A stretch of DNA of 64,000 nucleotides from Takakia lepidozioides (lineage: Eukaryota > Streptophyta > Takakiopsida > Takakiales > Takakiaceae): the NCBI GenBank assembly GCA_030704615.1, contig CM060732.1, positions 49,827,053-49,891,052 of the forward strand, given 5' to 3'. Below the pieces are notes generated by a model, which had not been told where the DNA came from, made no database searches, and saw nothing but the letters and a program-made list of their open reading frames with translations. The position numbers and the translations under genes are program-made. Below are positions 34,819-45,508 of the stretch, piece after piece. Position 1 is the first letter of the stretch; every line of letters starts with the position of its first letter.

Positions 34819-37800
34819 TTGTGGTCAGTTATTTGATGAATGTTCGGCTCACATTGACGTGAACCTGCAGTAGTGGAGAGCTGAGGTTGGACACAGGACA
34901 GTCTCCTACAAAGGAGATAAAATTACCCTTGTCATGTTTCCTCGCTGTTGGGCATCTGATGACCTTGTATTATTGATCTTGAAGAAGACAAATACTGGAT
35001 CAAACTCTGTAGAAGTATAGATATATGGGTCAAAGTGGAGACCTGTCAAACACCCCAGTATTTCTCTTTACAAAGTGGTTGGATCCACCATAGCTTTTGC
35101 CCCTAGAAATGTGGGGCCTAGTTCAGGTACAAACTGCTCTCGCTGTACATTACTTGATTTTGATCAAATATCGTCATATGACAAAACCTCCGAAAATCTT
35201 ATCCAACTGCAGAAGACATCAGTGTATCACAAGTTGACGGTAGTTTGCCACTTGCTTATATATGTCATATATTCTGACTGTATGTGTAAGAGGTAGATGC
35301 TTTTTTCATTTGAGGATAGAACTGAGTTTCCCTGGTTGCCGAGTGGTGTAAGAGAAGCTGCAGCTGGTGGGACCGAGAACCATGTGGTTGAAATTCTGGA
35401 GGTCAATACTCTCACTTGTGAGTGAGCAAGAAAGAGTACGCAGTGTTCTTGCATTGAACTAATGAAGTGTTCTTGCATTGAACTAATGAACTTGGTGCGT
35501 ATCCAGAATTGTAGATATTTCTCATCTATCTTCCCTGGATCTTTGGGAGCATCCAGTAGATTGCAAAGCATGGTCCCATTATTGGCATAACTACACTCTA
35601 GTTGAACTGTATACGTCAGATTTATGCATAACTTGTGCTGTGGAAACAACCAGCCCTCCTAGCAAATCTGGATCAGCTTCTCTGTGAAAGATAAACAGAT
35701 GGATTGAGCATGAACCTGAACAAAACTTGGAAAGCGTAATGGGAAGAATTGATCCCAGTTGAAGGCATATCCTCTTTGCTATAACTGGTGAATGGAATGT
35801 ACCTGGAATCCGGACCTTATAACGGAATTTCTGATGGTAGTGTTGAACAAGAAAACACTCAATCTCTAATTTTCCTACGTTCCCTATGTACCCAGGAGGC
35901 TTTTGGGTTACGTTTACTGTTCCCACGTGCCTTTCTCCTTATTCTTGCTTCACGCCAGGGTTCTCAGCATAGTAGAAGAGTTGGAGAGGCGGAAGAAATT
36001 AAGGAAGGACAGACTATGGGTGATGGGAAGTTGAGGCGCTTAGCTGGAGAAAGCGTTCAGCGAGAAATTTCCAGAGAAAGAGCGTCACTGTGATGCAAAT
36101 TGTGCATACACCTTCTACCTACTGCAATTGTGTGCTGCAGGTCTCCTTCCGTTCCCTTTCGTCTCTTCATTGGTATGATTCAGCGCTAGTACGGATGCCC
36201 TGTGTAAATGGGTTAAGTGGGGCTGGGAACTCGCTGGGATAGTCACCAGGAAACGGAATCGGTTGGGAAATCTGTCTACCTCCCCCCGTTATCGAAATTC
36301 ATGCCTTCTTGATTTCTGAAGGAATAACTTGGAATGAATCTTGGAAAGCTGATGGGTTCAAGATGAATTTTCGAAGTAGTTTTATAGACAATCTGGGAAG
36401 TCAAGCTTTGTGTCCTCTGTTTTTGAACCCTAATCTACAGGCATTATTAAAGCCACCAAAAGATATGGAGGATTCCATGCTATGGGCAAACTATCTTATA
36501 AGCCATGAAAATAAAACGAAGCAACGCCATATTTTGATGTTGGAGTCTGCTCTCGTGCACGAGCTTTATTTGGGGCTCTTTAGTGCTTACCCCGTATAGA
36601 CCTCATGGTGAGGTTTATAAGAAACGGAACGATAGTCGAATATCTTTACTGTGTCTCTATGGTTAGCTCCGAAGAGCCATTAAGTTGCATATGCACTGAA
36701 GCCCAGGACTAAACTTGGAGATGGTAGAGATCTTACCCAATCTCAGGCTCTTTTTTGAAGGGCACGAAGAGATAAAAAAAAGTGTGTGAATGACTTGTGG
36801 GGTTGTAGCTGACCCCTTCACATTCTTAGTCGAAACCTTGGTAAGAGATTAAGAACTGAAATGCTAGCTGTAGGGACTATGACAGCACATTTCAGACTGC
36901 CATTGCAGTTTGGATTTTAGATGAGTTTGTGGAGTAAGAAGAGTACTTTGATTGGCCAATCTGACTTCTGTCTAGAGATTCAAGAAGCAGACGAGCTCTT
37001 CAGCAGCTGCTTGGACCAATTGAACACGGACACTCTTCCATGCTTGGATAATGGATGCAGAAAGGACAATGATTCGTTTGTTCATCTAAATACGCATTAA
37101 AATGTGGACAAAGAAGAACTATCAGTAGGAGGGCTGGTGGAGAAGTTTACAAGGCATGTAGCAGGGTATTGAGGTGATACTTTTTGACCATTGCCACTTT
37201 TTTCTTCTGAGAATTTCAAGAAAGACAACCATATTTGCATCAAGATGTTTGTTGTGGTAACCATCAAAGAGGAATAAGCACCACCTCTTGCAGCCCCTTC
37301 TTCTTTTGGTGAATGGTTTGGCATGCCAAGCAAGTGTGCAAGGTCTTGGGTTGCTGTTTCTGCAATTTCTGTGCTCTTTTGGCTCCCTTCAACACCAATT
37401 ATTAGCAGATAATCATCCTGGCATGAGTACAAAATGCACTGCTTGAGACATTCAGGAAGCAAAGCATCCAATTCAAGTTCTAGAACCCTGCTTTTGGGGG
37501 AAAAGTAGCAGATAGATCGCCCAACAGATGGCTGATGGGAGTCACCTTCACTATGTTCATGGGGGTGCTTGAAGTATCATCACACTCTGTGTGTCTCCAT
37601 CACTCGTTCCCTGTCTTGAAGTTTGGCAATGATCAATGTGCGGTGTGACTTGTCACTTTGGTCGGAAACATTGTTGTGTGCTCTGCTCTGGATGTGAATT
37701 AACAGAACAGCTCTATCATGAGTTGCTTCACATTTTCAGCTCCATTGAAATATATGTTACGGATATGTTTTCTGTGGCAAACCCACTCGGCCAAGGTCAC

Positions 37801-38011
37801 TATTCACAGTATGAGCAAGTCTAATATTCACAGTCTTTCTCCCCTTGTTCTCCCTTCCCTCCAGTTAACCCTTCTCCCTATCATCTTGTTGGCTTTTTGG
37901 TGGGTTTTGCGGTTCTTAATGTAAAAGAGCCCACAAGAGCTTCTAAGGACAATCTGATCTGCTCTCAACACATGATGACAGGATCTGAAGGTGGAGAAGA
38001 TTTTGAGATGA
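34819..38011. other. Intergenic region between kinase and lipase/GTPase genes
   Basis: Includes the kinase 3' flank. Short ORFs occur (for example minus 37097-37471 and plus 35788-36093), but none has recognisable domains or splice context. A 24-bp direct repeat (GTGTTCTTGCATTGAACTAA...) lies at 35443-35490. Part of 37.5-38.0 kb may be the 5' leader of the next gene. Confidence 0.35.
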
Positions 38012-41000
38012 GTGCGACAGAACGAGACGACGATGCAGATACTCCAGTGGATGGCTGCATTGCAGCGGCAACTTGAGGCATGGTCTCCACAGCAGCAGCA
38101 ACAACAACGTGCCTCTGCTGCTGCTCACCGGCCCGTGTGGCATCGGAATTGGAAATGGCCGTGGCAGGAAGACAAAGCATCAAGGCAACGGTTCCAGGAG
38201 TACAAGCGGAAAACGCAACAGGTTCAAGCACTCTGTTCTGCATTGAAGGTGGAAAGTGTAACAGATTTGCAGGATGTCCTGGGTGCTATGGTGTTGTCCG
38301 AATGTGTGTACAAGAGACCGGAGTCAGAGGTGTTGCGAGCCGTAAATAAGTTCAAGGAAGACTTTGGTGGGCAGTTGATATCTGTGGACCGCATTGAGGC
38401 ATCGTTGGATCATGTACCTCATAGATATGTGCTGGCAGAGGCAGGGGACACCCTGTTTGTGTCCTTCATTGGAACCAAGCAATACAAGGATGTCATTGCT
38501 GATGCCAACATTCTCCAAAGAGCACTCTTTGGGGAAGAAAGTGAATCAGGGAGTGTCGAAGGGGAACAGGAACAGGAGGAGGAGGAAGGTGTCTCAGAAA
38601 AGCAGTTAGGTAGTGGTCTGAGAAAGGGGTTACGATTGAGCAATGATTTGGTCCGTCCAATAAAGGTCAAACCAAAGCACAATGGACCCAAGCCTGCTGC
38701 TCATAGCGGATTTCTTGCACGGGCCTTAGGTGTGCCAGCCGCTGAACTTTACCGAATAGCACAGAGAAAGGACCGCCGGCTGGTGTTATGTGGGCATTCT
38801 TTGGGTGGAGCAGTTGCAGTGCTTGCTAGTCTAGCAATTTTGAGAGTTTTTGCATCATCTTCGGTATCTAGACCAGCAAATACTGTTCAGATCAAGTGCA
38901 TCACATTCTCTCAACCTCCTGTTGGAAATGCTGCTCTTCGAGACTATGTTCATAGAATGGGATGGCAGCAGCATTTTCGGACGTATTGCATCCCAGAAGA
39001 CATAGTTCCACGCATCTTGTCACCTGCTTATTTTCAGCACTATCGTTTACAAGCTATGGATTCCCTTCTGCAGCAAACCCAAAATCTCCCCTTGGTGCAG
39101 GTCGCAGAGGATGAATCAGACAGGACTGGCATCCAGAACCAAAGCAGAGATGTTGAGCGGATGGCCTTGGGTTTTGGTCCTGTTCCAAGCCCGCTCTGGA
39201 GACTACCAAAACTGGTGCCACTCGCAGGCGTACAGAAATCTGTTCAATGGCTGCAAGGGAAAAGAAAAGAGGCAGATGCACCAGCAGATGAGACTGAGAC
39301 TAGTGGTGAAGGGGGAATCCCATTACCAGAGCCTCTGGAGATCCAGGAGGGCACTGAGGGTGTTGCTTTGACATCAATGTCCTCTTTCAGTGAATCTGGG
39401 CTGGAACTTTCACGCAAAGGAGACACAAGGCCTCCAACCAATGGAAGGAAGGAGCCTAGAATAGCAGGGGCTGCCGACTGGCGTAGTAGGGTCCCATCAC
39501 TGCCCTCTTATGTACCTTTTGGCCAGCTTTATCTGCTGGAGAAACATTCAGTAGAGCCATTCTCTGCTTCTGAGTACACTCAACTAACTTCTGTCCAATC
39601 GGTGCTCCTAGAGTTAAGGCAGCGACTCCAGTCCCATTCAATGAGGTCGTACCGTTCCCGCTTCCAACAGATTTACAATATTTGTGTGTCTAATACTGCA
39701 GCTTCAACAGTAGGCAGTGTGGAGTATCTGCCACACCTGCCACACCTGCGACAGTGGCTGGGTGTCTTAGGAGCCCCGATGGCTGAAGTAGGGCGGATAT
39801 CGAACCCCATCAGTATCCGGATGGCAACATCTTTGGTGCCTCTAGGCTGGACTGGTATATTGGGAGAGAAGAAGGGAGGCCAATCTTTGAAGGTGGATGT
39901 CCTGGGGTATGGCCTGCATCTCTGCACACTGGTTCGTGCTCAAGTTAATGGTCGGTGGTGTTCGACATCTGTTGAATCCTCACCAACCAGGCCATCCTCA
40001 CAGTTGGAGTTCAAACCCAAACTGCAGAGAATGCGCATTCGCATTGGAGCACCCTTACCGTCAAGTCAGATCAACACAGCACAGCCGACATCAGAGGCAG
40101 CCATGACAAACATGAATGAAGGAGACTGTAGCAACTCTGACGACTCGAGTTTGGCAGATATTGGACTTGGTATATGTGACGTGGAGGGCTTGCGTGAGGT
40201 GAAAGTGTATTGTAGCACAGACTTTATGACTGTGTCACGAAATGTTGCAGTAAGACTGCGTCGTGTACGACTACTCGGTGTTGAAGGAGCAGGCAAAACT
40301 TCATTATACTTGGCTCTTTTGGGACAAGGAGGAACCACCTCAAGCAACAGTGATGGAGGTGTCCTGCCTGACATGGAATGGCATGAAGGGGCGGTGGGTG
40401 GTGTTGGTTACATTGATGCTCCTGGAATAAATTTGCAGGACTTGCCTGGGGAGACCAAGCAGCTGAAGCAGGAGCTAACTGTGAAGGTTGGGCAGCACAC
40501 CAAGAAGCTAGACCTTATTGTCTTGGTGCACAATCTAGCCCATAAGATTGCACACACGGGTACATCAAGCGGGCCTCGGCCTGCACTGGCGCTGCTCATA
40601 AATGAGGTGATTGCAGCTGGGGTCCCCTTCATCCTGGCCATCACCAACAAGTTTGCGGTGAGTGCAGATCGTCGAGACATGGCGTCTGCTGCAGTTATGG
40701 ATACATATCAAGTGCCTTCAGAGTTGTCGAAGGTGGTAAATTCATCTCCATATAGAGTCCATGGGATTATCAGTGAGCCACTGAGAACAGCACAGGATGA
40801 TCACAATGGGGCAGGGAGACAGGCACAACGCCTTTTAGCAGGTCCCATGAACCTGATGCAGCGGCCCTTTCGCAAGAGAGAGGTGGTACTTGCACCACAA
40901 GGTGTCCAAGACTTGCGGATGCTCGTGCAGACTGTGTTATTGCAGCAGGAGGAAATTGCTATGGCGGAATTCGCAAGACAGAAATTGGCACTTGAAACCA

Positions 41001-41149
41001 CAAAGGAATTGGCGCGAGAAACTAGAAATGCCATGAGAGCAGGCCAAGGAAAAGGCACGGGTGTGGCAACAGCTGCTGCAATTGGAGCAGGTTTTGGTAT
41101 GTTGGTGGCAGTTATCGTGGGTGCAGCTACTAGTCTGCGAAAACCATGA
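38012..41149 (+). CDS. Class 3 lipase-like / GTPase-like fusion protein with C-terminal membrane segment (1045 aa)
   Basis: Single-exon gene. Residues about 80-560 form a class 3 lipase-like alpha/beta hydrolase: nucleophile elbow GHSLGG with S263, a plausible acid at D330 (PEDIVPRIL) and a candidate His542. Residues about 750-900 look like a GTPase-type P-loop domain: G756-VEGAGKT-763 (Walker A/G1), D802-APG (G3) and TNKFA with N879-K880 (G4-like). Residues about 1014-1039 are a hydrophobic Gly/Ala-rich segment just before a short basic end (SLRKP), suggesting a tail anchor. The N-terminus is Gln-rich (about residues 26-32). Plants have similar large 'lipase class 3 family' proteins of about 1000 residues, but I cannot give a confident symbol. 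Expected role: lipid hydrolysis or lipid-linked GTPase activity at an organelle membrane, by inference only. The start is the first in-frame Met of the ORF; an upstream exon cannot be excluded. Confidence 0.85.
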   Translation: MRQNETTMQILQWMAALQRQLEAWSPQQQQQQRASAAAHRPVWHRNWKWPWQEDKASRQRFQEYKRKTQQVQALCSALKVESVTDLQDVLGAMVLSECVYKRPESEVLRAVNKFKEDFGGQLISVDRIEASLDHVPHRYVLAEAGDTLFVSFIGTKQYKDVIADANILQRALFGEESESGSVEGEQEQEEEEGVSEKQLGSGLRKGLRLSNDLVRPIKVKPKHNGPKPAAHSGFLARALGVPAAELYRIAQRKDRRLVLCGHSLGGAVAVLASLAILRVFASSSVSRPANTVQIKCITFSQPPVGNAALRDYVHRMGWQQHFRTYCIPEDIVPRILSPAYFQHYRLQAMDSLLQQTQNLPLVQVAEDESDRTGIQNQSRDVERMALGFGPVPSPLWRLPKLVPLAGVQKSVQWLQGKRKEADAPADETETSGEGGIPLPEPLEIQEGTEGVALTSMSSFSESGLELSRKGDTRPPTNGRKEPRIAGAADWRSRVPSLPSYVPFGQLYLLEKHSVEPFSASEYTQLTSVQSVLLELRQRLQSHSMRSYRSRFQQIYNICVSNTAASTVGSVEYLPHLPHLRQWLGVLGAPMAEVGRISNPISIRMATSLVPLGWTGILGEKKGGQSLKVDVLGYGLHLCTLVRAQVNGRWCSTSVESSPTRPSSQLEFKPKLQRMRIRIGAPLPSSQINTAQPTSEAAMTNMNEGDCSNSDDSSLADIGLGICDVEGLREVKVYCSTDFMTVSRNVAVRLRRVRLLGVEGAGKTSLYLALLGQGGTTSSNSDGGVLPDMEWHEGAVGGVGYIDAPGINLQDLPGETKQLKQELTVKVGQHTKKLDLIVLVHNLAHKIAHTGTSSGPRPALALLINEVIAAGVPFILAITNKFAVSADRRDMASAAVMDTYQVPSELSKVVNSSPYRVHGIISEPLRTAQDDHNGAGRQAQRLLAGPMNLMQRPFRKREVVLAPQGVQDLRMLVQTVLLQQEEIAMAEFARQKLALETTKELARETRNAMRAGQGKGTGVATAAAIGAGFGMLVAVIVGAATSLRKP

Positions 41150-42040
41150 CCACACGATTGTGGCAGTCACAGTGCCATTTCTGGAGTGGACCTGATACTT
41201 GAGATGAATATCCACAATGTCCACTCTTTCTCAAAGAAAATCTTTCTCCTTGTAGACTAGGAATTCTGAGTGTCAAAAATTGTTTTGGCCTATGTGTCAG
41301 GGAGGTGTTTGAAGCTGTGGCAAATGCTAGATCTTCTGTCCCTTGTATGATCACCACAGGAGGTGGAACATTCAATGAGATTGACATTCATTTTTCACTT
41401 TGGATGGTGATCCAATACATGCAACATGGCCATGATTGGAAACTTACTGCTGTACAGGAATGAGATCCCGATCTAGAGCTTCGTAGTTTGAAACTCACAC
41501 ATTAAAGTCTGGGTGGTGCAGCATTCAAACTGTCTTTTCCCCTTTTCTACCCTTTTGACTTGCTCATGTGTCTTCAATCTAGGTTGCTGCAAGCATCTCT
41601 GTCTATCTCTCTCTCAAATGCTCTGATGGATTTCGGCTTCTTACTTTCACTAAGAAGGGAAATATTGTTCATAATGCGCGTACATCCAGCCATAGGGTAG
41701 AATTTTTAGGGTGTGGGAGGCAGGATTGTGTTGTTCATCCTGTGTCAAAAGCTCATATGAGTTGACGTTCAGAAGCCTGTGCAGAAGGGAGGTCATGTGA
41801 GTGTATGATATCCAGCATGTGGCACATGCAACCTTGCATATATGATTAGTGAAGAGAGTGGCCAAGGATCCATGGATGAAGGACCAATTGCCCCTGAAGC
41901 CACCAGGCCGCTAACCTTGTGACCTACATCACCTCCAATTCACAGACTGCAATTTCTAAGAATTTCTCAAGAGGTTATATAGGCTGTATGTTTCTAAGTT
42001 CAAAGACAACAAAAAAGATGAGGGGTTTTTTTTTGTTTGT
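41150..42040. other. 3' flank of lipase/GTPase gene
   Basis: Probable 3' UTR and intergenic DNA. I see no gene. Confidence 0.4.
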
Positions 42041-42054
42041 TTGGGGAGGAGGTG

Positions 42055-42265
42055 TTTCAGCCGGGGCTACTAATCACCCCCTCTAACAGCGAGGGGTACC
42101 CTGTCCCAGGGGGGACCACCTCATGTCGGCTACCAACCGCTGGTCCACCCGCGTGTGCTGCAGCGGCCAACTGCACACACCGGGTATTCGAACCCAGCAC
42201 ATCTTGGTTGGCTTACGGCAAGGCTGCTCTACTCTGGCCACAGAGTCATGTCCCCAGGGGACACT
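42055..42265 (-). repeat. tRNA-derived SINE-like element
   Basis: On the minus strand, CTGTGGCCAGAGTAGAGCAG resembles a tRNA A-box region and TGCTGGGTTCGAATACCC (B box at about 42182-42195) lies about 35 bp on, the spacing of a real tRNA. The flanking sequence does not fold into an obvious acceptor stem, and a longer GC-rich body follows, so a SINE head is more likely than a functional tRNA. Confidence 0.5.
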
Positions 42266-42537
42266 AACTTTGTTTTGCTCAAACAATTTATAGACACTCA
42301 CGACAACAGTCGCAATACTGGGCAATGCAAAAAAAGCCAAGGACCATTTTAATGTGGACAATGAGGCGTTGATCACTTGCCCGGGAGATGGGCCAAAAAA
42401 GATATACATATGTACATGGCTGATCATGAAAGGGTGATCAACTTTGGGGAAATATAGGGCTCTACGATATTTAAATTCATTGCTTCCAAGGTGGGAAAGG
42501 CAAAAGCAAACTAAAGTACAGATCAATGGAACACTTT

Positions 42538-43845
42538 GCCACAAGGCTACGGCAAACAACGTCTTATGAGTACGTTTTCTCTCTCTCAAAAAGTTGTTCA
42601 ATCTGGCAGGCGCAAAGCATTGGGTCTCACTAAATTTTTCCATTGCAAAGGGATCAACTCTGAAGTAAGAAAACCATGCTTTGCCATGTTGTTAGGCCTG
42701 CCTTGGAGTACACATCTGCAGTGTGAGTCCAACCAGGCTAAGTCTCTACAATCCATTCAAGTGGGGGTGCTCAAGGAATGCATGTCAGCATGCTCCAAAA
42801 CAGCTAATGTGGCTGTTCGAGGTGAGTTCGGCATCCCTCCCTTAAGCTCCCGACGAGATGAATCCAAAGACAGATGGTGGGGTCAGCTGCAATCTATGAC
42901 TAATTTCAGATATCCTAAGTTAATCGACTCGATATCTTGGAAGCAGGATCACCCTGTCAAACAGGCTAAGTCCTGGCGGAAGAGGGTAGAAGAGATTTTC
43001 CAGGAATCTAAGTCCGCAAGTCTTGACCCTGCTGGATACATCTGACTTAGAGGCCCTAGTGTCCAAAGCCATGTCGTTGCAAGGAAATTGTCGGATGAAG
43101 ATGAAGTTAGGCAGAAAACTTCCCCGAGCTTGTTTCCAGTCTGTGAAATGGGGGAGGCCATCATGGATGACCTCACGGGTTTACCCACTCTCAGCACGAG
43201 ACTGAAATTTAAACTTGGGGCGGGAAGCCTACCTTTGAACAGCAAACGAAAGCAGAGAGGAAAGGGGGATTGCAAATGCGTGTTGTGTGGACAACCTGAA
43301 GCCAATATGTACTTTCTGATTCTTTGTCCTGGGTACTCTGGCACCTGTGGATGTTATGAATGGTGTGGAAGTAGAAAGTTATTTCTTTCTTCCTTCCTAA
43401 GTTCATTCTTTCTCAGGATTTGTCTCTAAAAAAGCAGAGAGGAAAGGGAGAGTGCAATTGCCCGTTGTGTGGGCAATCTGAAGACAGTATTCATTTTCTG
43501 ATACACTGTCCAGGGTTCTCTCACCAAAGAGACGCTCTCTTCAAATCTATTAAGGGAATTGTGCCTGTACCCCTGTTTACCAACTTTGAAAGTCTCGAGG
43601 CTGAGCCAAAAGCCCAGGCCCTCCTGAGGCCTAGTTTTTGGGCAAATCACACACAGCAGATTGATGCTTGTGTGAAGGGATTTCTAGAGGATATCTGGAA
43701 AACCCGGATTAATTCTTTATATGGAGGTAAGTCTTACTACCAACGTCAGCCCCTGACAGAGGTAGGTTCTGTCCCTTTTGTTCCCGCTCAAACTGGGCGC
43801 GGGGTCAATGGCCACAAGGCTACGGCAAACAACGTCTTATGAGTA
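42538..43845 (+). mobile_element. Rearranged LINE (non-LTR retrotransposon) remnant
   Basis: Begins with a displaced copy of the terminal motif (GCTACGGCAAACAACGTCTT at about 42546, followed by a CT run). A separate block from GTCTCACTAAATTTTTCC (about 42623) then encodes RT C-terminal tail sequence ([40 protein letters not shown]). The Cys/His knuckle occurs twice: CVLCGQPEANMYFLILC near 43276-43325 and CPLCGQSEDSIHFLIHC near 43459-43510. Then come [20 protein letters not shown] and the terminal motif at 43808-43845. Frame breaks occur near 43045 and 43200-43430. The element is dead and internally duplicated. It is related to the fragments in PAG1 intron 8 and SURF2 intron 1. Confidence 0.75.
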
Positions 43846-45508
43846 CAATCTAACAATGGAAGATTCATCATTTCTAGTCAATACCTTTAGCCAATCAAAA
43901 GGTAGTAAGAAGGTGGGTGGAGTGTTACCAGAAATAAGGCACCGGTGCATAGATTTTGTCAGACACCACCTTGAAGGAAGGAGCTCCCAGAACTGGTTGG
44001 ACCTTAGCTCGGCTCATATCTCCATGAGTTTCAGAGCAGATGCAAGTGTACAATACGCAAGCCATTTGGAACTCAACTAAATAAGGCTGCGCTTCTAGAG
44101 GGAGAACTGTCACAAGGAAAGATCACAACAAGGCCTGACATGACATACGAGAGAGGCGGAGCTTAAGTGATAGCTTGTATTCCAGAGTTGGGCAGGAAGT
44201 TCAAGCTCAACGTGTCAAGACAAGTCACATCTCATTGAGAATCCCATAATATATTCGTGTTCACTTCATCGAAAATCAAAGAATCTACACATTGGGTAAA
44301 GACGTAAGAAATTTCTAGCTCGACATGACAAACCCTATTTCAATAAAAACCAAGGATCTGTCCATTTGCTAACGATGTCACAATACCACAGCTTGACTGA
44401 GATGACAGACAAAAAGACATTTGCTAAAGATGCAAACCACACCCTCTCACTTAGATGACAGTCAAATGGATAGTGCATGAGACAAAAGTACAGTGCAGTG
44501 ATCACTCCCTGAAGGTCCAGAGTGACTACTTCCACCACCAACTAAAGAATGCCCCACAAGGAGATCCATCTTGGAACCAATCAAACTGCTACTTATTGTG
44601 CCTGACTGCCATCGAATTTGACACAGACAACGTCAACACCTAACTTCAACCCCATACCAGGCCCACACCCCAGCCTGCTCTAGCCAGTTGCACGGCTGTA
44701 GCAGGCCTACATTCAAGAGTGCAACACTCCACCTACACACCAACCAGTCCCATCTGGTGCAACTTAAACCTCTTTAGTATTTGGGCATTTGTATTTACAG
44801 GCTCTTCTGACAACAAAATTTCAGCCAGCTCTTTGCTACCTGGCATGTATTTCACTCTGTGTAGATACCACAAAGTGAGCTTTTGCCTACACATCCTCAT
44901 GAGGTTGATACTTTACTCTTAAGGCCTTAAACCTCCCTCCTTTTCTTCTTGCGGCCAGCAAAATTACTAGGTCCCACCGCCCTGGAAGTTCGCTTGACCC
45001 TGGTAACCACAAGCATGAACTCAACATTAGGAATCTAGCAGTTGAAGAAGGGGCTTCCATGAAGCTAAAACAGAGACAGTGCGCTAACAAGGGGATAGTT
45101 GAAACCATCACAAAGCGTGCTAATATATATAATACATATGTATTTGTACATAAATAGTTGTGTGTGTATATATATATATCCTAAAAGAGAGTTGATCATG
45201 CTGGAATTACCGTTCATCAATTTCCTCATCACTGCCACATTCATCCTGCCTGTCATCTTCTGATACTACATCTGCACAACCACTATACAAGCATAAGGCG
45301 CCAGATGGAAGATGGTAACAATGAAAGATGACACCCTCTGCCCCCATCCCAACTGTCAGACTGCTGTCACCAGTCTCTCTCTACTTCCGTGCACTCCCCA
45401 GCAGAAACGCATGCAAAGTGCCCTTCCAGCCTAATGTTGCAAAAATAAAATCGGGATTTGTTGGAAGCTCACAATCTCATGAACAGAAATAATCTCCAAA
45501 CTTATTTT
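43846..45508. other. Intergenic DNA with TA microsatellite
   Basis: No supported gene. A TA-rich microsatellite lies at about 45121-45180. Confidence 0.4.

Noticed and set aside
37097-37471. 124-codon minus-strand ORF
   Set aside because: No domain or splice partner recognised. Kept only as part of the intergenic description.
42182-42240. tRNA gene on the minus strand (GGGTTCGAATACCC B box)
   Set aside because: A and B boxes have suitable spacing, but no acceptor stem or anticodon arm could be closed, and similar heads recur in SINE-like repeats.
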